From positions 248,001 to 312,000 of the forward strand of contig NZ_JAKZGO010000001.1 in NCBI RefSeq assembly GCF_022549785.1: a DNA stretch of 64,000 nucleotides, read 5' to 3'. The notes below the pieces were generated by a model, which was not told the DNA's origin, made no database searches, and saw only the letters and a list, made by a program, of their open reading frames with translations. The DNA is from Belliella alkalica. GTDB lineage: Bacteria > Bacteroidota > Bacteroidia > Cytophagales > Cyclobacteriaceae. Both the position numbers and the translations under genes were made by a program. Positions 27,057-36,048 of the stretch are shown piece after piece. Every line of letters starts with the position of its first letter. Within the stretch, counting starts at the first letter, position 1.

Positions 27057-28367
27057 TTATAAACGTCCATCTACAAACTTTTTAGGTAGTATACTTTTCA
27101 CATCATACACGACCATATTTTCGGATTTTTGAAGAGACATTTCTAAAAATGACTTGTGAGCAACAGCCAAAATAGCAGCAGAGTACTTGTTAAGATCCGG
27201 AACATCAGAACCCGACCTAATCTCTATCCCATATTCATGCATCACTTCATCAGGATTGGCCCAAGGATCATAGACTTCTACATCCATATCAAAACTTTTG
27301 AGTTCTTTGTAAATGTCGATGACACGTGTATTGCGTACATCGGGACAATCTTCCTTAAAGGTAAAGCCCAGAATCAATATCTTAGCATCAATGACTTTAA
27401 GGTCTTTGCGCATCATCAGCTTGATCACCTCTGTTGCCACATACCTTCCCATTGAATCATTCAATCGACGACCTGCTAAAATAATCTCAGGATGGTAACC
27501 TACCTCCTGTGCTTTCTGTGCCAAGTAGTAAGGGTCAACGCCAATGCAGTGACCACCAACCAGACCAGGTTTGAAATTCAAGAAATTCCATTTTGTTCCG
27601 GCTGCTGCCAACACTTCCTGCGTATCAATGTCCAAGAGATTAAAGATCTTTGACAATTCATTTACAAAAGCAATATTGATATCTCTTTGTGAATTTTCTA
27701 TCACTTTGGCTGCTTCAGCCACTTTTATGGAGGAGGCCTTGTGTGTACCTGCTACGATGACAGATTTATACAAGTCATCAACATATGTTGCTATCTCAGG
27801 TGTAGAGCCAGAAGTAACTTTTAGAATCTTAGTAACTGTGTGTTCTTTATCTCCCGGATTGATGCGTTCAGGTGAATAGCCTGCATAAAAGTCTACATTA
27901 AACTTCAACCCAGATATTCTTTCCAAAACTGGTACGCACTCCTCTTCAGTTACACCAGGATAAACTGTTGATTCATAAATCACAACATCCCCTTTCTTAA
28001 GCACCTTAGCCAAGGCCTCTGAGGCCTTTAGCATTGGTGTAAGGATGGGTTTATTGTGTTTATCTGTTGGCGTAGGTACAGTTACAATGTAAATATTACA
28101 AGAAGATATGGGTAATATGGCATCTGTAATCAGTAAACCATTCCCTTTTTGCTCTAGATCAACTGCATTCTTAACCAGTACCGTTTGTAGCTCCTTGTCC
28201 TCAATCTCCAAAGTTCTATCATGTCCTTTCTGCAACTCCTCTACTCTTTTGCAATTAATATCAAAACCTACTGTTTTGAACTTTTCTGCAAAAGCAACTG
28301 CCAAAGGAAGACCTACATAGCCAAGGCCAATAATTGCAATTTTAGATTCTTGAATGGGTTTGAGCAT
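27057..28367 (-). CDS. UDP-N-acetylhexosamine 6-dehydrogenase, WbpO/TviB type
   Basis: This 436-residue UDP-sugar 6-dehydrogenase oxidises the C6 hydroxyl to a carboxylate with two NAD. Visible are [21 protein letters not shown] at the N-terminus, [14 protein letters not shown], and the catalytic cysteine in [18 protein letters not shown] near residue 270. These match the TviB/WbpO branch rather than UDP-glucose dehydrogenases. It is the first gene after the 856-bp regulatory gap and so may be the first cistron of the sugar-synthesis transcript. Confidence 0.9.
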   Translation of the reverse strand: MLKPIQESKIAIIGLGYVGLPLAVAFAEKFKTVGFDINCKRVEELQKGHDRTLEIEDKELQTVLVKNAVDLEQKGNGLLITDAILPISSCNIYIVTVPTPTDKHNKPILTPMLKASEALAKVLKKGDVVIYESTVYPGVTEEECVPVLERISGLKFNVDFYAGYSPERINPGDKEHTVTKILKVTSGSTPEIATYVDDLYKSVIVAGTHKASSIKVAEAAKVIENSQRDINIAFVNELSKIFNLLDIDTQEVLAAAGTKWNFLNFKPGLVGGHCIGVDPYYLAQKAQEVGYHPEIILAGRRLNDSMGRYVATEVIKLMMRKDLKVIDAKILILGFTFKEDCPDVRNTRVIDIYKELKSFDMDVEVYDPWANPDEVMHEYGIEIRSGSDVPDLNKYSAAILAVAHKSFLEMSLQKSENMVVYDVKSILPKKFVDGRL

Positions 28368-28860
28368 GATTTATTTATTAGCAAGAAATATTATCAAAAA
28401 CTAACTCTTTATTATTAGTTTAAAATTGTTGATTATTAAAAGCGTTAATCGGTTATTCGTTAAAATAGAACTGTAGTAAAATTAAACTTAACCTACAGTT
28501 GAACAATTTACCATTAAACCTAAGCGACTTGATACAGCTTCGCCCTCTCAGTCCCATTTCTGGTTCCTAGCTGATTGGTAATTCATTTTGGGTAATATTT
28601 TCTTGAGTGCTTAAAGAAATTGTTCAACGTTATTCGTTAAATAATCCTTTGTATTGCTTTACCCCTTTAGCTATTATTAATTCGTTAAATTTTAGAATTT
28701 AGCTACAACGCGAAAGTTGCTAACGGTTTAATTAGAATTGTAATTAAACTATCACTTACAGGCCCGATTGAACTCTTAGAAATTAACGTTAAATAGTCGA
28801 CGAAAAAATTGTTTATCTACGGAACATTATCCTCGAAGCTATACAGCTTTTTCGTCTTTT

Positions 28861-28878
28861 TTCTAGTTTTAACTAGAA
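28861..28878. promoter_or_regulatory. 18-bp palindrome TTCTAGTTTTAACTAGAA
   Basis: Two 8-base arms (TTCTAGTT and AACTAGAA) are perfect reverse complements around a 2-base centre. It lies about 490 bases upstream of the dehydrogenase start. It may be a dimeric-regulator operator. There are too few GC pairs for a stable terminator. Confidence 0.45.
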
Positions 28879-29120
28879 TACAAAAATGGCCATTTCTGGA
28901 CCTATAATTAAATTATTTTATACTTTAATTTAATAAAAACAATATTTTGTAAATTAAATGTAATTATAAAAATATTAAAATATAAATAATAAATCACATT
29001 AAAGTAATAATAAAAAATTGTCTATCAAGCTTTGAAAACCATTGAAATCCTACTGTTTAGATAGCTTTATTTTTAATATAATGTCTATCTTGAACAAGAA
29101 TATTTATTTAATGATGTACA

Positions 29121-29134
29121 TGTCTATCTAGACA
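29121..29134. promoter_or_regulatory. Palindrome TGTCTATCTAGACA with two half-site copies nearby
   Basis: TGTCTA and TAGACA are perfect arms around TC. The same TGTCTATC half-site recurs at 29019-29026 and 29083-29090, all in the same orientation, within 120 bases just downstream of the wzc-like gene. This looks like a small cluster of protein-binding sites, with no known regulator assigned. Confidence 0.35.
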
Positions 29135-29223
29135 TTCTTAGCTCATTTATTCTACCCCACTTAAAGTAAAAACCATTGGATATTCAAAATGAGCTAATAA
29201 TTTACACTAACCATATTTGTAGG

Positions 29224-31623
29224 TCAAAGTAGTTTAAATTGTTTGTACCACGGAATTTTTTCTTCAGCACTATATCCATAGCCGTATGCATAACCATAGC
29301 CTGATTGGGCGTCCACGTCATTGAGTATTGCATAGAGTTTACTTACAACTGATTTTTCAATTAAACTATTGGCCATTTGAATATTAGCAATTGGAGAAAA
29401 CCCTTGTCTGAAAAGAAAGAAGTTTACATCTGCATATTTGAAAAGCTCTCGAGTTTCCGATACCATCCCAACGGGAGGGCAATCCATAATCACTATATCA
29501 TAGGCTTCTTTTATTTCTTGCATTATTTGAGTAAACTTTTTTTGTTGAAGTAATTCAGAAGGGTTTGGAGGAATTGGACCAGAAAGTATTACATCTAGAT
29601 TCTCATAGTCCGTTTTGTTGATTACGGATTGCCATGTGGTATCTGTACTCAAGCAAGTACTGATTCCAGTTGTATTTTCCAAATTAAACAGCTGTGCTAT
29701 CTTAGGCTTTCTAAGATCAAGACCAAGAAGTAAAGTTTTTTTACCTATAAGAGAATACACTCCAGCAAGGTTAGCGGCACAAAAAGTTTTGCCTTCACCA
29801 GAAATAGCTGATGTAAACAAAAGTGTAATCTTTTCCTTATTGGGGGCAAGAAAGTTCACATCAGATCTTAGACTCCTAAAACTTTCTGTAAAGCTTGACA
29901 TAGGATGGTGTAATACAGATAGAGCATCCTGAGCAGTTTCCCTTCCGATATGACCGATAAAAGGTATACTTAGCTTTTCCTCCAATAATTTCGGATTTTC
30001 AATCTTATCATTAAGAAATACCTTAAGGAATATAAGTAAAATGGGGATGGTCAAACCTAAAGAAAAACCCAAAGCCATATTTCTGGAATGGTTAGGAGAA
30101 ACAATACCTGATTCAGCTTTTGCATAATCTAGAATAGAATGCTTTGAAATATTTGAGGCCCTTGTAATTTCTGCTTCTGCCCTTTTTTCTAGTAAATAGA
30201 TATAGATGTTTTCGTTAATAGTAAATTGTCTTTGTATACCAAGCAATCTTCTTTCTGTTTCAGGCAGCATGTTTACTTCCTTTTCAACAAGTTCAATACG
30301 CCGATTCAAATCAGCAGTCAAAATCCGATTATTTTCAATAGCTGACTTTAAGTTTTCTTTTAATGCCTTTTTGGTATTCTCCAGTTGGCTTTTAATATCT
30401 CTAACAGCAGGAGTTTGCTCATAATAATTGTCAGAAAGTAATAGTAAATCGGCTTGAAGTGCTGTCAAATTAACTACAAGGTTGTTTAACAAAGGATCTG
30501 AAATCCCAATGATCGAAGGTGCTATAATTTCACCTATTTGATCATTTTCTACATAGTTGAAAAGCGTTTGATAATAATTCAGTGCTATTTCTGTTTCCGA
30601 CTTTCTAAAAGCCATATCCTGCAAGCGGTCAAATATTTTTGAGCCCTCTTCAGAAAGGTTGAATATCCTATTCTCAGAGCGGTATCGTTCTAGTCTGTTT
30701 TCAAAAAAAGTTAATGAATCCGTGATACCAGAAAGTTGGCTTTCAATAAATTTAATTGTGTTCTCAGCAGCTCTGTTTTTATTTTTAAGTTCTCGATCAA
30801 TATAAGATGTCATAAGCTGATTCAAGTAATCTTTCCCCAACTCAATTACGGGAGTTTGAATACTTATCCTAAGTATGGATGCTTGTTTATTGATAGGAGC
30901 TATACTTACTGCTTTTTCATACCTCGAAGCAACAGTAGCGTTACTATTTAAATAAAAGTAAATAACACTACCTATTACTCCTGATTGATTATTGATTTTG
31001 AATTTAAAAAAATCTCCTTCTATTTCCTCACCAAAGTTATAAATATCATTTAGCAGACTAAGCTGCTTTGAACTTTCTTTTGAATTGTTTACATCGGGAT
31101 TGAAAACTAAGAAGTTGCCTTCTTCGATATTGATTCGGTATTGATTTTTACCAACAACAGTAACCTTTAATTTCCCACCCAACAATTGAGGATGAGTCCA
31201 ATCAACATCTACTTCTATTGGTTTATCATTGCCATAAAGTTGTGTCTTCTTTACTATACCCTCTGAAAAATAAGAAACATTTAAATTAAGGTTAGAAACT
31301 GTTTGCTCAGCTAAAGCATAAGATTTAAGTATACCAATTTCATTTTCCAAATTAGACTTACTCTGTAGTAAACCCGATGCCTCAAACAAATCAAGGCCAA
31401 GGGAAGGTTGGTCATCAGTGACAATAACAGTAGAAGACACCCGGTAAATGGGTGTACTCCACCTATTTATTAAAAAAGCAATAGCTACACATACACATAT
31501 TGAAATCAAAATGTAAGGCCATTTTCTTAAGCTGTAATGAAGGATTGCCTTGATATCTGCATCATCCTCCTTAGTAGATTGATTCGTTGAGTTTTGATTT
31601 GGTGATTGATTCAAATATTGCAT
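29224..31623 (-). CDS. wzc: Wzc-like polysaccharide co-polymerase and tyrosine autokinase
   Basis: This 799-residue inner-membrane protein controls chain length and export. A Wzz domain lies between membrane segments at about 36-52 and 517-536, with a long coiled coil (about 285-480) facing the periplasm. The cytoplasmic BY-kinase domain has Walker A SAISGEGKTF (604-613), Walker A' LLGLDLRKPK (632-641) and Walker B VIMDCPPVG. The C-terminus carries a tyrosine cluster, YGYAYGYGY, the expected autophosphorylation site. It lies seven bases after the Wza-like gene. Confidence 0.92.
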   Translation of the reverse strand: MQYLNQSPNQNSTNQSTKEDDADIKAILHYSLRKWPYILISICVCVAIAFLINRWSTPIYRVSSTVIVTDDQPSLGLDLFEASGLLQSKSNLENEIGILKSYALAEQTVSNLNLNVSYFSEGIVKKTQLYGNDKPIEVDVDWTHPQLLGGKLKVTVVGKNQYRINIEEGNFLVFNPDVNNSKESSKQLSLLNDIYNFGEEIEGDFFKFKINNQSGVIGSVIYFYLNSNATVASRYEKAVSIAPINKQASILRISIQTPVIELGKDYLNQLMTSYIDRELKNKNRAAENTIKFIESQLSGITDSLTFFENRLERYRSENRIFNLSEEGSKIFDRLQDMAFRKSETEIALNYYQTLFNYVENDQIGEIIAPSIIGISDPLLNNLVVNLTALQADLLLLSDNYYEQTPAVRDIKSQLENTKKALKENLKSAIENNRILTADLNRRIELVEKEVNMLPETERRLLGIQRQFTINENIYIYLLEKRAEAEITRASNISKHSILDYAKAESGIVSPNHSRNMALGFSLGLTIPILLIFLKVFLNDKIENPKLLEEKLSIPFIGHIGRETAQDALSVLHHPMSSFTESFRSLRSDVNFLAPNKEKITLLFTSAISGEGKTFCAANLAGVYSLIGKKTLLLGLDLRKPKIAQLFNLENTTGISTCLSTDTTWQSVINKTDYENLDVILSGPIPPNPSELLQQKKFTQIMQEIKEAYDIVIMDCPPVGMVSETRELFKYADVNFFLFRQGFSPIANIQMANSLIEKSVVSKLYAILNDVDAQSGYGYAYGYGYSAEEKIPWYKQFKLL

Positions 31624-31629
31624 AAAATC

Positions 31630-32436
31630 TTATCGGGTAACGAGATTTATAATAAGTACTAGGGCAGAAATAGAGGAGATAAATAGAGAAAGCGATTGTG
31701 ATGCATTCTCTCCTGCACCAAGCTCTCTTGTTTTCATAGGTTCGGCATATATCATATCATTAGGCTGAATAAAATAATAAGGAGATTTAATGATGTTTCT
31801 ATCATTAAGGTTGATCCTATGAATTTTCGACCCTTCTGGGTATTGGCGAATTAAGAGGATATCATCTCTTTGTGCTAAAGTGGTTAGATCTCCAGACTGG
31901 GCAATAGCTTCAAAAATGGTCATCCTTTCTTGAAGAACTACATATTTCCCTGGTCTTCTAAACTCACCTAGTGTTGCAAATCTTATCCCACCTAGCTTAA
32001 CCTTGACATAGAGTTCATTTTTTACATATTCTTTAATTTTTACTTCAATTTTCAGTCTTGCTTCTTCAATTGTAAGTTGCATAACATTTACTTCATCAAT
32101 TAATGGTAAACGGATGTTTCCATTCTTATCTACAGTATAGCCAGTCATATAGTAAATATCACCACCAGCTTGGCCCATCATTCTATTATTATTCATTTGA
32201 TTTGATTGTGGACTAAATCCATTCTCTTTCATATCAGCAGAAGTTGTCAATTGTACATCTATAATATCGTTGTATTGCAGTCTATATTCCATAATTTCGT
32301 AAGGAATTAGCTCGCCATCAGCAATGCGGTTATTGGCATCTAAATTCTGAAGTAAAATGATTTTTTTGTTGGGAACGCAGGATACGGAAAAAATTAAAAA
32401 GGATAGAAGTAATAGGGAAATCGATTTAATCATCAA
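31630..32436 (-). CDS. wza: Wza-like outer-membrane polysaccharide export lipoprotein
   Basis: This is a 268-residue lipoprotein. The lipobox FSVSC places the lipidated cysteine at residue 20. A Poly_export domain (about 50-140, LQYNDIIDVQL) is followed by a SLBB-type domain (GIRFATLGEFRRPGKYVV, about 150-235). A C-terminal hydrophobic helix (about 248-266) fits the single transmembrane helix of Wza-type channels. Bacteroidota homologues share this short layout. It is the first gene of the capsule block and is followed by the Wzc-like kinase. Confidence 0.92.
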   Translation of the reverse strand: MMIKSISLLLLSFLIFSVSCVPNKKIILLQNLDANNRIADGELIPYEIMEYRLQYNDIIDVQLTTSADMKENGFSPQSNQMNNNRMMGQAGGDIYYMTGYTVDKNGNIRLPLIDEVNVMQLTIEEARLKIEVKIKEYVKNELYVKVKLGGIRFATLGEFRRPGKYVVLQERMTIFEAIAQSGDLTTLAQRDDILLIRQYPEGSKIHRINLNDRNIIKSPYYFIQPNDMIYAEPMKTRELGAGENASQSLSLFISSISALVLIINLVTR

Positions 32437-33663
32437 AATTTATTTTTTATGTAAAGTTAAATTGGAAAGCTTATTTTAGAAGTGATACACCTGAATAGCA
32501 TCGACGGACTTACTTTCTAATACATTTATAAAGATGTTTTTATGAAGAAGCGTACCGAAACACTTTTCTTAATTCGAAACCTATTGAATTAAGAGACCAA
32601 ACCCTTTCCGAATTGCAAAGAAAGTAAGTTTTGAACGAGAAAAATTTTTAAAACGATGTTAGATAACAAAGTGATTAATTATGTAAATGATACCCCAACT
32701 ATTTGGAATGCTAAGAAATACTTGACCATGTCATTTCAATTATGCGAAGTCTTACTAGACTTTCTTTTTGCTCTTGCTGCCATAAAAAATCCATAAAATC
32801 ACGCACGATAAGGATACAATGAAAAATGATTGGGCAACAAAAGGTAAGATCAAATTAGGTATCCCCAAGATTATTTGTAATTAAATTTCATTCTGCTGTC
32901 ATTACGGATAATAATAAAAGTTATTTATCCAATTTCCTTCAATTGAATAGTGCAAATGCTTATAAATGTTCATACTAAATTACCAAAATGCATTTTTTCA
33001 AATGGTGTTTATTTAGAAAGGGTGCAAACAAGCACCCTTCTTTCTTTATGCATCTTTAGATATATAACAGCTATCATAAAATTAGATTCTTAAGATAGTG
33101 TAAATACTTTATTTGGTGAACTGTAGATCATTTTGATAAACAACATATCAGATGTCGGGCTATTATTCCCAATGAAATGTATTTATTATTTAATAACAAT
33201 TATGAAAAGTTTTATCAAGCCTATCCTTATCAATCCTGATCTTTTAATAAGTCTGGTAGTTTTTGTTCCTTTTTTTTACTCGTGAACAAGCCGTTATTCT
33301 TGATTGCAACTTATGTTACCACAATTTTGATATTGGGGTCATTAACATTTATAATTATTGCTAAAATAGAACAATAGTTTTCGATCTTCAACGATATATG
33401 GCTTACAAACCTCATACTTTTTTTAGGGGGTGGTAATTAGCTAAATGTGAATCTTCCTTCAAACCAACAACTCAAATCCGGTGCTATGCGCAAGTCTATT
33501 ATAATGATTGGCAATACTACTTATCAACAATCAAGTAAGATCATCTATAAAGGATAAAAATGTCATTAGTCTGAAACTATGGCCACTTTCATCAAGATTC
33601 TGATTTTTACAAAAATGAATTGCAGCCTACAGGTTTTTGAATAAGAACATCCTCAGTGAATAA
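32437..33663. other. 1.2-kb region with little coding evidence, containing two tiny open frames
   Basis: No gene-sized frame is seen. A 46-codon plus-strand frame runs 32656-32796 (MLDNKVINYVNDTPT start) with no known match. A second frame begins at 33202 (MKSFIKPILINPD) and stops after 27 codons next to a run of eight T. With one more T it would continue as a 59-residue protein with two hydrophobic helices, ending IIIAKIEQ. A hairpin with a T-rich plus-strand tail sits at 33018-33039. Remnants of decayed genes or a small RNA are both possible. The Wza-like gene's promoter must lie in its left part. Confidence 0.4.
33018..33039 (+). terminator. Hairpin with T-rich tail
   Basis: AAGGGTGC and GCACCCTT form a perfect 8-bp GC-containing stem around AAACAA, followed on the plus strand by CTTTCTTTAT. 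It fits an intrinsic terminator for a plus-strand transcript. No plus-strand gene of normal size precedes it. On the minus strand it could also end the sensor transcript from 33664-34767, though the tail there is poor. Confidence 0.5.
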
Positions 33664-34767
33664 TTAGGAACCTTCATGCCAAGTGGTTTTTAACTTATCC
33701 TTCAAGCTGTAGTACTCTATATTCAGTCTTGAAATAAATTCGTCCAAGTTAGTTGTTTCATCATATAATATATCGCACAATTCTCTCTTCTCGCTATTTG
33801 AAATTTCTGGAGACTTTAGAATGGTAACTATTCCAAGCATATTGGCAATTGGTTTTCTTATAACATGAGAAATATCAAAAAGCATTTTTTCTAGAGTGTT
33901 TAAATGAATTTTTTTCTGAGTTATCTCTTGAATATTCCCATACCATACAACTTCTTCTCTAGATCGTCTTTCAGGATTTGCTTTAATCCAACACCATTTT
34001 TCAGTTTTATCGTCTAAAATGACCTTAAATTCAAATTCTACCTGATCTAAGGTGTTGTAAGAATGTTTAAAAAGATCATAAAGTACATTCCCTCCTTCTA
34101 TATAATTCAATATTATTCTTGGTTCCTTTTTTAGATCTTCAGGACAAAGACATGGAATAATTCTCCGTATTCCTTGACTTATAAAAACAAATTTCAAATC
34201 TCCATCACCATTAAATGATAACTTAAATATTGCTCCTGGGGCAAGATCTGTTAATTTTTTTAATCTCTCAGCGCTAAACTCGATCTCCTTGTTTTTTTGA
34301 AGCATTTGCTTTCTTGTTTCTATATAGTTCATGACTTTTTTCGAAATCAAATCTAATGCATGATATTTGCTCTCGTCATAAACACGCTTTTTGTAATCAA
34401 CTACGCAAACCGTCCCAAGCACATTTCCTATTGCAGATACAAGTGGAGCACTAGCATAAAACTTAATTCCTCCATCGCAGGTAACTCTTGGATTATCTTT
34501 GACTCTACTGTCTAACTCAGGATTTTCAATGATCAAAATATCATTAGGTTTGCCAAGGGTATATTGACAGAATGTTTCTTCAATTTTATTCTCGTCTGAT
34601 TCAATACCAATTTTTGCCTTAAACCATTGCCTTTTATCGTCAATAAAAGAAATAAGAGAAACAGGAGTATCAAATATTGCACTTGCAATTTGCGCCAAAT
34701 CATCCAATTCTTCTTCGGGCTCTGTATCTAAAATAGAATATGTTTTTAAATCTTCTAACCTGCTCAT
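33664..34767 (-). CDS. GAF-PAS sensor protein with H-box but no kinase ATPase domain
   Basis: The 367-residue soluble protein has an N-terminal GAF domain (about 5-155, with FIDDKRQWFKAKIG and YASAPL, the pattern of GAF domains in bacterial sensor kinases). A PAS domain follows (about 170-290, WCWIKANPER then GNIQEITQKK). The C-terminal helix pair carries LFDISHVIRKPIANMLGI, an H-box-like sequence. No HATPase N/G boxes follow and the protein ends about 60 residues later. It may be a phosphotransfer or dimerisation scaffold, or a sensor served by another kinase. A similar architecture occurs at 42677-44050. Confidence 0.8.
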   Translation of the reverse strand: MSRLEDLKTYSILDTEPEEELDDLAQIASAIFDTPVSLISFIDDKRQWFKAKIGIESDENKIEETFCQYTLGKPNDILIIENPELDSRVKDNPRVTCDGGIKFYASAPLVSAIGNVLGTVCVVDYKKRVYDESKYHALDLISKKVMNYIETRKQMLQKNKEIEFSAERLKKLTDLAPGAIFKLSFNGDGDLKFVFISQGIRRIIPCLCPEDLKKEPRIILNYIEGGNVLYDLFKHSYNTLDQVEFEFKVILDDKTEKWCWIKANPERRSREEVVWYGNIQEITQKKIHLNTLEKMLFDISHVIRKPIANMLGIVTILKSPEISNSEKRELCDILYDETTNLDEFISRLNIEYYSLKDKLKTTWHEGS

Positions 34768-35265
34768 TTTCTTCGATTTTATTTGACAATCAGTATATCA
34801 CGATAAACATCAACAGCCAATTAAATAGTGCATATATATAAGTTCTTTCCTGAATTGAACACCCTTAAGTAGCTTACACGTCGATTATCCATTGTTTGCT
34901 ATTTTCATAATTATAGTCAATTTACATGTTGGTCTCATTTTAGATAACTATTTCTTATGCATATCGCAAGTAATACCAGTATCTAAAATTTTACCTATAT
35001 AATAAAGCGAATCGTCCACAATCCACAGTTAGCTACGCCTAGTCTACAGCTTTATGAAATTCATACAATATTATAGGTGACTATGGGTCAGAAAGACCAT
35101 TTATTCTTAATTTAAGAATAAATTATAAGTTTGAAAAGTTATAGTTCAATTTTCTTGGCACAAAAAAGTCTTTCTACTACTCTATAAAGATGAAAGTTCC
35201 TTTCTCTATACCATAATCGATTGTAATACCCGCAACTTGATGAAAACAATTTAGCGATCCATACT
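34768..35265. other. 498-bp gap with a long AT-rich palindrome
   Basis: There is no gene-sized frame. The notable element is a 25-base near-perfect palindrome at 35099-35123. The gap contains the promoter region of the GAF-PAS gene (start 34767) and the 3' end of the TetR transcript. Otherwise I see nothing specific. Confidence 0.5.
35099..35123. promoter_or_regulatory. 25-base palindrome with 12-base arms
   Basis: The left arm ATTTATTCTTAA (35099-35110) and right arm TTAAGAATAAAT (35112-35123) are perfect reverse complements around a single T. It is almost all A/T, so it is a weak terminator but a plausible operator. It lies about 330 bases upstream of the GAF-PAS gene and about 140 bases past the TetR stop. 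Confidence 0.45.
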
Positions 35266-35865
35266 TCATTTTTTCAATCCCAACATTTCCAAAGACAATA
35301 ACTTACTTTGTTTAAGGTGTTCGTCTTGCTCCTTTTGAGTACTTAGCATATTGATAAAAAAATATGTCCCATCAAGTAGAAAAAAAATCCTGTTTGCTGT
35401 TTCATTTGGGTTTTTGCAATTGATCGCACCTGTATTATCGCAGTCTTTGAGAAGGCTACTAAACTTGACCCTTAATTCCTTATGGATTTTGCTGAACTTT
35501 TCCCTAAATGCAGGCTCTCTAAATACCATTGCATAAGCACTGTAATAAACACCATCGTCGAAAAGGTCATTCCAATCTTTTGAAAACATACTATTGATCA
35601 AGGAAACTAGCATGTCTAAAGGATCCTCATTGGTCAAATACGCCTTTTCAAAGATTTTGAGATAAAGCTCTAGACAATGGTCTATCAATGCAGTGATTAA
35701 CTCATCTTTGGTTTTATAGTAGTGTACTATCAAACTTGGCTGAATATTCAACGTTTTGGCAATTTTTGCAATCGATGTGCTTTCCAAACCTTCCTTTATT
35801 GCTGTTTGATAAAAAGCCTCTACAATTTCCCGTTTTCTTATTTCTGTAATATTCGATAATCCCAT
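35266..35865 (-). CDS. TetR/AcrR-family transcriptional regulator
   Basis: This 199-residue regulator has an N-terminal helix-turn-helix (about 8-55: REIVEAFYQTAIKEGLESTS, then IAKTLNIQPSLIVHYYKTKD), the TetR DNA-binding pattern. A helical ligand-binding domain follows (about 60-199, ending LLSLEMLGLKK). It is divergently arranged with the SusC-type receptor gene (start 36049), and an 18-bp palindrome lies 37 bases before its own start. It probably represses itself and may control the SusC/SusD operon. The ligand is unknown. Confidence 0.88.
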   Translation of the reverse strand: MGLSNITEIRKREIVEAFYQTAIKEGLESTSIAKIAKTLNIQPSLIVHYYKTKDELITALIDHCLELYLKIFEKAYLTNEDPLDMLVSLINSMFSKDWNDLFDDGVYYSAYAMVFREPAFREKFSKIHKELRVKFSSLLKDCDNTGAINCKNPNETANRIFFLLDGTYFFINMLSTQKEQDEHLKQSKLLSLEMLGLKK

Positions 35866-35901
35866 GGCAGTAAAATAAGCAAAAAATAATCAAATTCTAT
35901 T

Positions 35902-35919
35902 TATTGAACAACTGTTCAA
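35902..35919. promoter_or_regulatory. Probable TetR operator ATTGAACAACTGTTCAAT
   Basis: The two 8-base arms ATTGAACA and TGTTCAAT are perfect reverse complements around AC. It lies in the 183-bp gap between the divergent TetR and SusC genes, 37 bases from the TetR start codon. Length and symmetry are typical of TetR-family operators. Binding is inferred, not shown. Confidence 0.6.
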
Positions 35920-36048
35920 TTTATTGAATTAACATTAAATTAATTGTCAGTTCATTTAATTAATAATCTCATAAACCCCACTTCCCTGTAAAGTAATAGT
36001 CCGAAGCTTAATTTGTAAAAGTATAAGAACTATTAATTATCAGGGCTA

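Larger units (their letters stand above)
28368..29223. promoter_or_regulatory. 856-bp AT-rich non-coding region with palindromes, likely promoter of the sugar cluster
   Basis: No reading frame of gene size is visible on either strand. The region holds an 18-bp palindrome at 28861-28878, three copies of TGTCTATC (starting 29019, 29083 and 29121), and the palindrome TGTCTATCTAGACA at 29121-29134. TTCGTTAA-type strings recur (near 28456, 28629 and 28681). It separates the Wza/Wzc pair from the dehydrogenase gene, so it is the natural place for a promoter or attenuator of the long downstream unit. I could not assign a specific -7/-33 Bacteroidota promoter. Confidence 0.5.

Noticed and set aside
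33202-33282. Real small membrane protein made by frameshifting at the eight-T run
   Set aside because: There is no clear slippery site with a stimulator, no recognisable start context and no homologue known to me; decay or chance is at least as likely.
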